A DNA stretch of 64,000 bases from Ziziphus jujuba. Taxonomy: Eukaryota; Streptophyta; Magnoliopsida; Rosales; Rhamnaceae. The notes under the pieces are model-generated. The model was not told the origin of the DNA. It worked only from the letters and a program-made list of their open reading frames with translations, and ran no database searches. This document shows, piece by piece, positions 31,201 to 42,740 of this stretch. Numbering within the stretch: position 1 is the stretch's first letter; each line of letters starts with the position of its first letter. The stretch covers positions 11,594,001 to 11,658,000 of the forward strand of contig NC_083386.1 in NCBI RefSeq assembly GCF_031755915.1. The letters run 5' to 3'. The position numbers and the translations under genes were made by a program.

Positions 31201-32652
31201 GTATTATTTCTCCCGTAGTTGCCATTGGACCGTGGGCAGGCAAGTCTGATATAGTGCACACAGCCGTCCCCCTCCTTGGCCGGGATGATGGTTTCAGCAG
31301 CGGTACTGTCGGGACGCCGAAGTACCGTTTGCAAGTTTCTCTCTTTAATCTCCCCGCCAGTCAGTGCTCAGGACGCTGGGTATCGGAGGGCATCACTGGT
31401 ATATGGTGTGGTGCATCAAGTACAAATTTTTCGGATAGAAATTTCAAACCCCAAAGAGTACAAAAGTTATTTATTATAATTTATTGCAGTTTATTTATAT
31501 TTGGGGTATTTATTTATTTATTTGTTGTTTATTAAATTATTTGGTCCCTTGGTTTTCGGGAAGTACGAATGTCGGGTTTTGTGAAAATGTTTTAAAAGGG
31601 GAACATTTCCAACGGAGTGAATAGTGAGGATTTTGAGAGAAATTGTTACCTCAATTGTTTATTTATATATTTATTTAATTGTTCGGTATTGATTAATTAA
31701 ATCCTTTTTATTTGGTATATTATAAGTATTAAAGGTGTACAGTAGATATGGTCACTCACTGAGATGATTAGCATCTCACGCTCTTAAATTCTGTTCCCCT
31801 AGGTCCAGGTTGGAGACATTGATTGTCCGGGGCGAGCCCAACATCTCAGTTCGTTGCCGAAGTTCAAGAAGTATTTCTTCCCTTTTTCCTCTCCATCTTG
31901 TATTGCTTCCTTATCTGTCATTTTATAAATTCCACATTTATCTGTATAATGCTCTGTATACTATATTGGACGTATAATTATTATTTATGCACTGAGTTGC
32001 TGTTATTTTTTAAAGTGTTGAAATTTTGTTGAAACAAATTGTAGTAACGTGGGAGGAATTAGGGGATGTTTTTAGAAGTGTGTTTTCAGTGCAGGTAATT
32101 TTTGGTTAGTCCTACCCTTAGGGGAGGTGCTGTCGGATTTTCCGTTGGAAGGTTCGGTGGTATTTCCCTGGGATCAGGGCTTGTCTAGGGTTCCGGGGAA
32201 GGAATTCTGGACGGGTCCTGACACATGTGCTATAATATAATATAATATAATATTGATCCAAGATATTGGCACTACGTGGTACATCAATTTACAAATAAAC
32301 AATATAGTATCCTTAAAACAACCTTGTAAAAGCATATGTATCTTTTTTCCAACCAATACTGTATCATAATTTCGAATAAATATTCAAATTCAATTATTCA
32401 TTTAAATATTTCAAAAAAAAATTCAAATCGTCATTTCATGCGAAAACCAGAAATACCATAGTGAAATATATTCATCAATAAACCAATTTTAAGCGCTTAA
32501 AAATTATAAAATATTTAAACATGCTTAAAATCATATAAATTTTCATCAATAAACCAAAAATATTGACCATTGAAAAAGTCAACTTGGACCCATATATTGT
32601 TTACTTGGTCAAACTTATTAAAACATGTGTATTTTTGGTATGGGGTGTTACA
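28288..32652 (-). mobile_element. F1: non-coding TGA...ACA element hosting E4
   Basis: The left end is TGACAAGATTCGTCCCGG and the right end GGGGTGTTACA. A 5-bp duplication tgaag lies at 28,283-28,287 and 32,653-32,657. It breaks the duplicated flank upstream of gene A: the sequence at 49,150-49,200 beyond gene B is the uninterrupted version. Removing E4 leaves about 1.48 kb. Compared with F2 it has lost an internal segment. Sense orientation is assigned from the shared GTTACA end. There is no coding sequence; probable solo LTR of a family related to E. Confidence 0.7.
29342..32223 (+). mobile_element. E4: non-coding TGT...ACA element, probable solo LTR
   Basis: 2,882 bp, starting TGTAACACCCCGTCC and ending GGACGGGTCCTGACA, with target duplication catgt at 29,337-29,341 and 32,224-32,228. 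From the left it contains six TTGAC motifs plus one inverted copy (29,382-29,460), a twice-repeated module around gtttgaaagttatg (29,487-29,720), a CT-rich then GC-rich core (29,950-30,250), a hairpin followed by AATAAA (30,477-30,499), a 61-bp block flanked by AG and GTGAGT (30,538-30,598), then AT-rich sequence. There are no terminal direct repeats. The reading frame at 29,934-30,464 is not conserved in other copies. Confidence 0.78.
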
Positions 32653-33330
32653 TGAAGGATGAAATATTATTTGGTTGGCTAATAATGTTTTAACACTTCA
32701 TGCTTTGACATCATTTACCATATATCATATTATTGGATAAAACATTCCCGTTAAAAATTTGCTCCTCGTAGTAATACTTTAAACTAACTTTTGAGCATAA
32801 ATCTTCCTCTAAACTTCATTAATTTATTCTTATCAATCATTTTCTCTAGTTCATTTGCTCTTGTAGCACTACTTTAAACTAATTTTTAAGCATCAATTTT
32901 CTTTTAAACTTCATTAATTTATTATTATCAATCATTTTCTCTAGTACTTCTTTGACTCTTTGCTATGGAAAAGTAAAATGCATCCATGCTGGACAGATCT
33001 ATAGACAAAAGTAAGGCATGCTAATTAATATATTAAGTTTTTTTATGAAGTGAATTAATATATATTGATTTACTCTAGTGACTAATACATATTAATTGCA
33101 TTTTAGTATTTTCAATTTTAAAGTTTTGCGATTTACACTTTCAACTTTCAAATGTAGTGATTTAAGTCCTTGACAAATTGTTTGCTGATACCAATTTGTT
33201 TGCAAATTGAAATTTGGATCAATTTACAACAATATAAAATTGAGAGCTTAAATCACTATATTTAAATGTTAAAGGCTTGTATGACATAAGCCTATATATA
33301 AGTCAAAATTACTAATTTAACCATTGTATC
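32653..33330. other. Duplicated upstream flank of gene A, continued
   Basis: Non-coding AT-rich sequence matching 49,160-49,740 beyond gene B, for example around ctactttaaactaattttta. It shows that F1 was inserted after the subtilase duplication. No gene seen. Confidence 0.6.
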
Positions 33331-36300
33331 TGGGTGGTCCCGTCTGATGAAGTCCCATTGGACAATCTGTCAGGACACGTCTAGAATTCCTTCCCCGGAA
33401 CCCTAGACAAGCCCTAATCCCAGGGAAATACCACCGAACCTTCCAATGGAAAATCCGGCAGTACCTCCCCTAAGGGTAGGACTAACCAAAAATTACCTGC
33501 ACTGAAAACACACTTAAAAAAAAAACATCCCCTTATTCCTCCCACGATACTACAATTTGATTCCACAAATTACAGCACTCTAAATAATAACAGCAGCAAC
33601 CCAGTGCATAAATAGTAACTACACGTCCAATACAGTATACAGAGCATTATACAATTAAATGTGGAATTTATAAAATGACAGATAAAGAAGTAATACAAGT
33701 TCGAGAGGAAAAAGGGAAGAAAAACTTCTTGAACCTTCGGCAACGAACTGAGACGTTGGGCTCGCCCCGGACAATCAACGTCTCCAACCTGGACCTAGGG
33801 GAATGGAATTTAAGAGTGTGAGATGCTAATCATCTCAATGAGTGACCCTATCTACTGTACACCTTTAATATTAATAATATAAAAATAAAGGAATTTAATT
33901 AATCAATACCGAACAAATAAATAAATAAATAAATAAACATTTGAAGTAATACTTTCTCTCAAAATCCTCACTATTCACTCCGTTGGAAATGTTCCCCTTT
34001 TAAAACATTTTCACAAAATCCGATATTCGTACTTCCCGAAAACCAAGGGATCAAATAATTTAATAAACAACAAATAAATAAATAAAAAATACCCCAAATA
34101 TAAATAAACTGCAATAAATTATAATAAATAATTTTTGAACACCTTTGGGGTTTGAAACTTTATTTGAAAATTACAGTTGACGCACCACACCATATACCAG
34201 TGATGCCCTCCGATACCCAGCGTCCCGAGCACCGACTGGCGGGGAGGTTAAAGAGAGAAACTTGCAAACGGCACTTCGGCGTCCCGACAGTACCGCTGCT
34301 GAAACCATCTCCCGGCCAAGGAGGGGGGCGGCTGTGGCCAATAACAAACTTGCCTGCCCACGGTCCAATGGCAACAACGAGAGAAATAATACCTGCGCGC
34401 TAAACCACATAATACTTGCGCGCTATCACGTGTCCATACACCAGAACACCAATACTGTATGAGTGCGTCTAAAAATAAACATTATTAACCAACCGTACCG
34501 TTTTCCAAAATTACCGTGGGAAATACATTAAATTCTCACACTTACCATCCCATAAATTTTTATTTAACACATCGGTACGAACCATCGATAACAAATAAAC
34601 CACAATTTTCTCGAAGTACGAGGTTCAATAATAAAAATACCGCGGGCATAATTTATAAAATTTAAACAAATATTTTCATAAAATATTTAACCCAATTATG
34701 CCCGAAAATAATACTTAAAACCACGTACGATTATTACCGAAATATACTTTGCTCATGCATAATAAATAAATTAAACCACAATAAAACCATAACCAAATTG
34801 TACCACATGAGCATAATTTAAATACCAATTAAACATAATTAATTGCCCAAAAATGATATAAAATCCAGACACAATTAATTATTGAAAATACTTGCTCATG
34901 TGTAATAAATACCATTTAATCACAATAAAACAATAATCGGAAATTTCTAATGACCCCAAAATTTCATTTAGCACCAATGGGTAAATATATATAAAATAAT
35001 ATTTTTTCCCGATTATATTTAAAATACGCCACATGAGCACAAATTACAGATATCAATTTAACACCATATAAATACAATTAATTACCCCAAAAACATTTTC
35101 AAAGGTGGGTCACTCACCTGGAGCATGCAATTAAACCATGATCCACCATGGGATCAATTCCACGATTCACCGGTGCTCCTAGAACACAATTCACACACAG
35201 TCAAATAAATTAATATTTTATTCGGGTAAATAATACCCGGTACCTGAGGGGTCAAACACAAACGTTAACCAAAATGGTCGAATAATATACTGAATCGAAG
35301 CTTGAGCGACGAGGATTACAAATCCGGTCTCCATCGACCCCAATTCCGCCGGAGGTGGCCGGAATTTGGCCGGAAAGCTTCAGCCGGATTTAAACTTGAG
35401 GGATCTTTCAAACGGTGGGGATTTTGGGCAATCTAACCCCGAAAATGGACTCAGAGGGGTCGAAAATGGTGGAATAGAGGTATGGATCGGGCTGGTTTGG
35501 TCGGAAACGGCAAGAATCGCAGGAAAAATATAACCGGCCACCGCCGGCTTCACCGGCCCGATCTGGGCGCGTCCGGCGGCGAGTGGCCGGGAAATTTGGT
35601 GGCTGAGGTCGCGAGGAGGTGGGCTACACTAGTGGCCGGTGCGTGTGGCATTCCGGCGACTGAAATCCGGCCAAACGGTCGGTCAACCAGGGAGAGAGAG
35701 AGAGTCAAAGGAAAGAGAGAGAGAGAGAGAAAAATAACTGCTGGTGTTCTGATGGCTCGGGGAAGAAGAAGGAAGGAAAAAGGAAAGAAAAGAAAAAGGA
35801 GGTGTTTTCCCACGTGGGGAAAAGAAAAGAAAAAGAAAAAGAAAAAGAAAAGAAAAAGGAAAAGAAAAAGGAAATAAAAATAATTAAATAATTAAATAAT
35901 AATATTATTATTTAAAATAATAATAAAAATAATTTGATTTTACACATGATTGACATGTGGCTTCTCAGCATGGTGACATATGGTCACCTTCATTAAGTCA
36001 CACGTGGCACATCGTTGCGCGTTTAAAAATAATATTAAAATAATACAGTATTTGAAAAACTCTACAGGTCCGTAACTTTCAAACCACATGTCCAAATCGG
36101 ACGTGCCGCTAGTCTACGGACTCGTATCGACGAGCACTTCACAACCATGCATGAGTCAAAGCTCAACCTTGCATGAATAAAAAGTCAACTCCGGCACCCC
36201 TTGGACAGTTTGAACCTCAACTTGTTTTGCTCATAACTTTCAAACCGTAGCTCCGTTTTCAACGTGCTACTAGTCTACGAACTCGTGCCAATGTGTACTT

Positions 36301-39199
36301 CATAACGGTACCTCAGTCAACCTAGAATTCCAATCGGGTCAAAAAGTCAACTTTTGACCCCTTCGGTCAACGGTTAACAGTCAACCTCGGTCAACATGCA
36401 AAAATTCCGACATGGTTCGGGACGGGGTGTTACACAATCTGTACAAGATATCCAATGGAACCCCACTGTAAGATGTGGACAACCAAACTCAAACATTAAC
36501 AATAATACCACATTATGTAAATATAAACCACAACAGCATAAAAGTCCACAAACAGTCTATTGTACTACAGGCCATAACTACACATATATATTATAGGATC
36601 TCTACTGAGTCCAATATCTAAATCAGAGCATTCTAAGAATAGCTGTAAAATTTAGAAGTACAAGTAAATAACAAATAAGTTCGGAAGGATACTGATAAAT
36701 AAAGAAAGGATAAATACTACTGCTGTCGTGGAAGGAACAAAATGACAAGCTGTGCGCGAGGTAGACTGCTACTAGTTGCTTGGGCCTAGGAGAACGAATT
36801 TAAAACCAATAAAATGTGAGATAAAAAAATCTCAGTGAGTAGAATAGTATAATAGAAAAATATTAATTTATTTCCGTAAAAATCTCTCTCAAGACATTTC
36901 GTTTCACTTGTTTGAAAAGTTCCTCGTTTAAAAAAATCATTTCATAAAACTCAATCTTGTACCCCAATTTAATATCATAAATTCGATGCTAAAAAAAAAA
37001 TTGAACGATCAATATAATATCATAAAATATCTTAAACAATACATAAATATTGAGCATAAAATCTTATAAATATATTTCCATGAAATAAATATGAAAATAT
37101 AGAAATAACCACAATATTTGAAACCAATATATTCAAACGTATACCATGTACCAATCTGTAAACCGTGGGATACATCCACCTCACGATCCTTAATATCTTA
37201 AAGGTATAGTGGAAATAGTAAACCATGAGGACGTACCCAACCTCACAATCTGTGGTAATAAATATCCTGTGGGCTGAACCCAACCTTACAGTACTGTGGC
37301 AATAATAACCTGTGGGATAAACCCAACCTCACGATCCGTGGCAATAAAATCCTGTAGGCTGAACCCAACCTCACAGTACCGTGGTGAAATCCAGTGCGCT
37401 GTAATAAAATATAATATAATACTGATCTAAGATATTGGTATTACATGGTACCTCAATTTAAAAATAACCAATATAGTATCCTTAAAACAATCTTGTAAGA
37501 TCATATATACTTTTCACAAACGATATTATATCATAAATCATAATTTAATATTTAAATTCCACCACCTATTTAAATATTTCAAAAAAAAAAATTCAAATCA
37601 TCATTTCATGCGAAAACCAGAAATACCACAGTGAAATATATTCATCAATAAACCAATTTTAAGTGCTTAAAAATTATAAAATATTTAAACATGCTTAAAA
37701 TCATATAAATTTTCAATTTGCTCCTCAGATCAAATATTTCCAAAACGATCAAAAATCTCAATTCAAATACTAGAATATTTAATTAACATAATTCTCAAGT
37801 TCACTATGAACTCATCAAAATTAAAAATCATTAAAAATCTTATTAAAATCTGCATAAAATGATAACTCGTGTAAGTGAAAGTAGATATTTTATATGCATA
37901 AAGCAACCATTTCAATCAAGTTATATATACGTAAAATATCCAAAACACACATATATATTATTCTATATACCCAAAACATTTTAAAAAATTATAATCACTT
38001 ACAGTACTGCAGATGCTCACTCATGCTCCTCTGCAGGATCGCCTCCAAGCTCAACTCAAGTACTTATAATATAATAAAATGTTTCTCAGGCTCTCCATGA
38101 CTAAACCAAGACACTTATATGACCCAAATGTCTTAATATAATTTTATGATACTATAAAACTACATAAATTGGACACTGAATAGTCTAATTACACCGCGTA
38201 CCCTTAGGATCCAGTATCCAAAATTACGGATTTTCACCCAAAGCCTAATCTTTCACAATTGAACATTCTAATGGGTCCTAATAATATCTAATTTCATTAA
38301 TCCAACTCCAATTTTGTCCAATTTAACCAATTTTGTCCAAACACAATCCAAATTTATCCAATAATTAACTAATTGATCCAAAAATAGAAAAATTATCAAA
38401 CGATCTCCAAAATTCAAAAAACTTTGTATCAACGGAAAGTCCAAGAGACAAGGAACACAGTGGTATGCTCACCCCGATCCAAACGTTCCTCCAGTGATTG
38501 AAAAACTTGGTTTAAGCTTCGATCGAAGTCTAAGTTGATGTATCTCTCAAATGGTGAGGAATCTTGGCAAATGGACCATGGAAATGAGTTTAAAGGGCCA
38601 AAAATGGTGGGAAAGGTCTATGGGTTGGCTTGAAAACATCAAATGGTTGCCGTCGGTTTCAAATGGCCGATTGTGACGCATCCGTCAGCGGTTTGGCCTA
38701 AAATTTGGTCGACGAGATCGTCTTAAGGTGGGTAAGGAGTGTGTCCAGAGTGTGCATAAGGAGATGGCTGGAATCAGGCAAAACAGCAATGACCAGGTTA
38801 GGCGTAAAATGGGTTCAAAACAACTCAGTTCGAGTCTGTGGGTCTGGAGAGAAATTTCTTGGGTTTGGATGATAAAATGGGTATTTTGGAACTTGTTTCC
38901 TACTGGGCATGCTTTCTCACATTTATATAAACCCTTGGATCATTAACAGAAGAAAATCTGGGGGCTGGTTTGGATACTGATATAAAATTTATACTTAAAA
39001 TTTTTCAGAACCATAACTTTTTATCTGTAACTCAGAATTTGATGTGTTGCCAGTCTATAAACTTGTATCGACGAGATCTACACAATGGTACATCATTTAA
39101 ACGAAAAATATTGGCCTTAGAAAAAGTTAACTTGAACCCACATACTGTTCACTTGGTCAAACTTGATCAAACATATGTATTTTGGTACGGGTTGTTACA
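33331..39199 (-). mobile_element. F2: F-family element hosting E3
   Basis: The left end lacks about 30 bases of the F1 terminus, starting at ctgggtggtcccg. The right end is GGGTTGTTACA (39,189-39,199). E3 interrupts it at 33,367. After removing E3 about 2.8 kb remain, the longest F copy in the window. It includes ggtcaaactt repeats near 39,150 and the gtatcgacgagatctacac module near 39,066 that also occurs in E elements. No target duplication was found because the left end is lost. There is no coding ORF. Confidence 0.6.
33368..36434 (-). mobile_element. E3: non-coding TGT...ACA element, probable solo LTR
   Basis: 3,067 bp inside F2, TGTCAGGACACGTC at the left and GGGGTGTTACA at the right, with duplication caatc at 33,363-33,367 and 36,435-36,439. 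The TTGAC array is at about 36,330-36,400, the GC-rich core at about 35,320-35,820, the hairpin and AATAAA complement at 35,215-35,240, and the 61-bp block at 35,118-35,178. A (ga)n/(aaag)n purine tract at 35,690-35,870 gives a Lys/Arg-rich spurious frame. Confidence 0.78.
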
Positions 39200-40595
39200 T
39201 TTTTTGTTCAGAGTTTCCTTAATTTAGTTACCAGATGACTACTAATTTAGCAACCGCACTGGATATGAGGTTTTTTGTTTAGAGCTTCCTCAATTTACCA
39301 CAGCATTCGGTATGAAAGTTTTTATCCAAAACTTCCTAGGAGGTCATCCATTTTAGAATTGCTTTTGCCTGAGCATGCTTAAATTTAGAGTTCTTTTGAA
39401 CACCTCTACCCATCCTAGGATTGTTCTCGTCTGAGCACTTTTAATTTTGGAGTACTTTTAAACCTTGCAGCTAACCACTCTAAAAATATCTCAGTATTAT
39501 AAAAGTGATTATTATTACATTTGAATCATCCCTTGATCTACACTCAGATGATGTAGGATTAGCCACCATCAAAAGATGTGGAATTGGACAAAAAGTAGTC
39601 TGCCAATGTCGCCGTCACTGCTCTGAAAAGGCCTTGGCATTGTAAGAGTGATTATTAAAGTGATTATTATTATATTTGAATCATCTTCTGATCTACACCA
39701 TCCAAACTGCTTGTCACAAAAGGCCTTGACATTGTAAGAGTAATTATGATAATGACTATTAGTACATTTAAATCATCTTCTAATCTAGGGCCTTGCTTTT
39801 GCCGGTACATTTTCGGCTTGGTAGAGGCTCCAACTGGGGAATCTATTACCCTTTGTCGATATTATCCCCGATTTAGCCACCACACTAGAGGCTCCCACAA
39901 GCGAACCGATCATCCTCTATCAATATTATATCCAATTTAGCTGCCACATCCGGTATCGTGTGATGACCACCCTCTTAGGGCCCAGTTTCTTTGCTGGCAC
40001 ACTTTTGGCATGAAGGAGGCTCCAACTGGCGAACCTGTCACCCTCTATTAATATTATCCCCAATTTAGCCACTACACTAAAAGTTCCCACTAGTGAACCT
40101 ATCATCCTCTATTGATATTGCCCAGTTTCTTTGCTGGCACACTTTTGGCATGAAGGAGGCTCCAACTGGCGAACCTGTCACCCTCTATTAATATTATCCC
40201 CAATTTAGCCACTACACTAAAAGTTCCCACTAGTGAACCTATCATCCTCTATTGATATTGTTTCCAATTTAATGCCACATCCGGCCACCACACTATAGGT
40301 TCTCATTAGCGAACTTGTTATTCTCTATTGATATTATCTCCAATTTAGCTGTCACATCTGATATGGTGTTTTTGGTTTAGAGATTTTTAGAAGGTCACCC
40401 ATCATAGGATTGCTCTCATTTGAGCACGCTTAACTTTAAAGTTTTTTCGAACTCTGAATCTAGTTGCTCTGAAAGGGTTTTAATGTTATAAAAGTTACTA
40501 TTATTATATTTGAATCATCCATTGATTTACACCCAGATGATATGGAATTGGACACCAAATACGTTATCAGTACCTTGCATCCATCCACACTGGTT
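39200..40595 (-). repeat. TRIM-derived debris
   Basis: Several inverted LTR pieces share the gaatcatc...gatctacac...gatgtaggatt stretch with 24,780-24,920 and 56,600-56,700. They also contain degraded internal-domain sequence (cccagtttctttgctggcacac, complement of a TRIM gccagc...gggccc segment). A precise tandem duplication is at 39,981-40,260. The region lies within the expanded flank of gene A and is absent beside gene B. No genes. Confidence 0.55.
39981..40260. repeat. Perfect 140-bp tandem duplication
   Basis: Bases 39,981-40,120 and 40,121-40,260 are identical. The sequence is TRIM-derived. No substitutions were seen, so it is either a very recent duplication or an assembly artefact. 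Confidence 0.9.
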
Positions 40596-41220
40596 ATCAC
40601 ATCTCCTTCCTAACTTTGTATTCAACTTTATATTCTTTGACTCTCTTTGTTTGGCAAAAGAACTTCATACAAATATCGTTGCACCTCCTTAATTAGAAAT
40701 ATTATTAATAAGATTGGATGTTCTCTCTATATCTTCAATCACAACTTTTTGGTTCTCCATTTTTAAATTTAGACATTATTTAGGGAGAATATATATATAT
40801 ATATATTTAAAAAATTCACTGTTACATTCACACAAAAGGATCACAATTCACAAACCAATTTAATACCAGCTACTTAAATGTCAACTATATTACAAAATGT
40901 TTACCAACCGATGTAGAAAATATCATCTATCATATTAGGTGTCCAGCTAATAAAACATATATATATATATATTTTTTATATTTTCCTAGTCAAATTGAGT
41001 GAAGCATTTTGTGCAAAAGAGCTAGTTAAAAAAACATTAAAAAAAAAATTTATTTCCAAGGCTGGAAAGTTAACGCCTTTACGTTTATGCTTAATGATCC
41101 TAAATAGGTGGCGTAATCACTTATATATAAATTGTTCTTCGGCATTTATAACCCTCCTTCTCTAGTTGTCCGACTAAACCTCGAGTGCCTCCAACTTATT
41201 CTTGAGTGCCTTTTCCAAAT
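40596..41220. other. Distal duplicated flank of the gene A unit
   Basis: Matches 49,770-50,460 beyond gene B, including acacaaaaggatcacaattc at 40,831 and the caagtt/ggcgtaatcac region. Non-coding. It marks the far end of the duplicated unit. Confidence 0.6.
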
Positions 41221-41720
41221 CATTATTTGCTTTCATCAGCAGCGGTTTCAAGTCTAAAGTTGACTTCTCCATCTCTCATATTGCCTTTCGGCTTTGTTTT
41301 TATCAGTTTAGGCCTCTTCAGATCTCCTTCGGGCGCTGTCCAACCCAACCTTGAGCCCTTCGGCCTGGGCCTGTGCCTTTTCCATAGCAAGCTTTGCCAC
41401 AACTCATTCTTTTGGTATTGGGCTTTTGCAGTTGCGGCCTCTTTAGCCCTACTTTGAGTGATGTCCAACTCAATCTTCAATGACTGGGCCTCGGCCTATG
41501 CCTTTTCCATTTCAATCTTTGCCACCAAAGCGCTTTTTTTTTTTTTTTTTTTTTTTGGGGCATTGTGATGCTTCACTGGAAATCTGGATATTTTGTAGCT
41601 AGTACCAAATTAATATTACTTCTAAAATCAAATTGAAATTGGACACAAGAGCACCAAATTACACCATTGGCATGTGATTCCAACTGCTAAAAATGAAAAA
41701 TCAGTAGCACGTGTATTTTC
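41170..41720 (-). repeat. Repeat R2 (coiled-coil-like remnant)
   Basis: The fullest copy of R. On the minus strand two overlapping frames encode a heptad-like Lys/Glu/Ala/Leu-rich stretch (about 41,510-41,330). The pattern is Ile-Glu-Leu-Asp...Arg-Ala-Lys-Glu-Ala-Ala, then in another frame Ala-Met-Glu-Lys-Ala-Gln-Ala. Stops and a frameshift near 41,400 break it. A poly-T run sits at 41,528-41,555. Function not recognised. Confidence 0.5.
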
Positions 41721-42343
41721 TTTTTACCTCTCTTCAACTCTGTCCTATAACTTGGCAAAGTCCTGACACACCTCAACAACTTTCTTAAAACCAGGAGCTC
41801 TTTGCAACAAGAATTTGGTTATCCATTTATATCTCATCAAACGAGGATCAAGATATCCAATGGTAATAATGCAAAAAATAAGGAAAATTGAATATTTTAC
41901 TAACAAACTTTAACCCAATTACCCAAAATTTATATTCTAAATCGTTCATGGCTTTCAATGTGTATTTAGATTTTCTTTCTAAATTCCACATGATAGGCGA
42001 CCAAACAACAAATAAACTTAAAATGAATATGATGAAAAACAACTATTATTTAATAAAAATATTATTTTAATAGATATATTTTTATTCATGTTTTAGATAC
42101 CAGTGTGAACCAAAGAACGAATCGTTTGAAAGATCAAGAATGATTCTCATTTTTAAATAAATGGTATATTTTTCTAAAATTTATTTATGAATTTAATCAT
42201 ATAAATGCCCTTGCGAATTTTTTATTCATATTGTGTTATTCAAATAAAAAGAAATTGTTATTTATAGGTGTTTTATGAACCTATTGCGAATGTATTGCGA
42301 TATGTGTTTTTGTAAAATTATTAGTTGAGGATTCTGTTACACT

Positions 42344-42382
<39 letters not shown>

Positions 42383-42740
42383 AAGGGTTGCTATATTAAT
42401 GTGGCCTTCAAGATAGGCATGTTGGTTACACCCCTACAATCACCATCTTACCAGTGGTGCAACAGTTTTTGTTTTTGTTTTGTTTTTTTTTTTTTTTTTT
42501 TTGGGACGTACAGTAGTGCAATATTGTGCATTGCTGCAGTAGCAACAATTGGTGATATTGTGGAAGTCCGACCCATGCAAAGAGTGATTTGATTTAACCC
42601 CTACAGCACTAATAGATAGCATGCGCGCTTGTAGGCCCACCAATCGATTTCCACCGAGACTATGGTACCATCCACGGGGCAAATTTAATAGAACAAATTT
42701 CAGCCACTTATTTAAAAAGACAAAAAAAATGAAAAAAAAT
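41721..42740. other. Unassigned AT-rich spacer
   Basis: Lies between R2 and the gene B unit. Contains a (TA)n tract at about 42,350-42,380 and a poly-T run near 42,480. No coding region or recognisable element seen. Confidence 0.4.

Noticed and set aside
33362..36442. A 9-bp duplication (acaatctgt) around E3, suggesting a Mutator element with TIR-like ends
   Set aside because: All other E copies show TGT...ACA as part of the element with only 5-bp duplications. In E3 the extra bases match the element's own TGT and ACA ends by chance.
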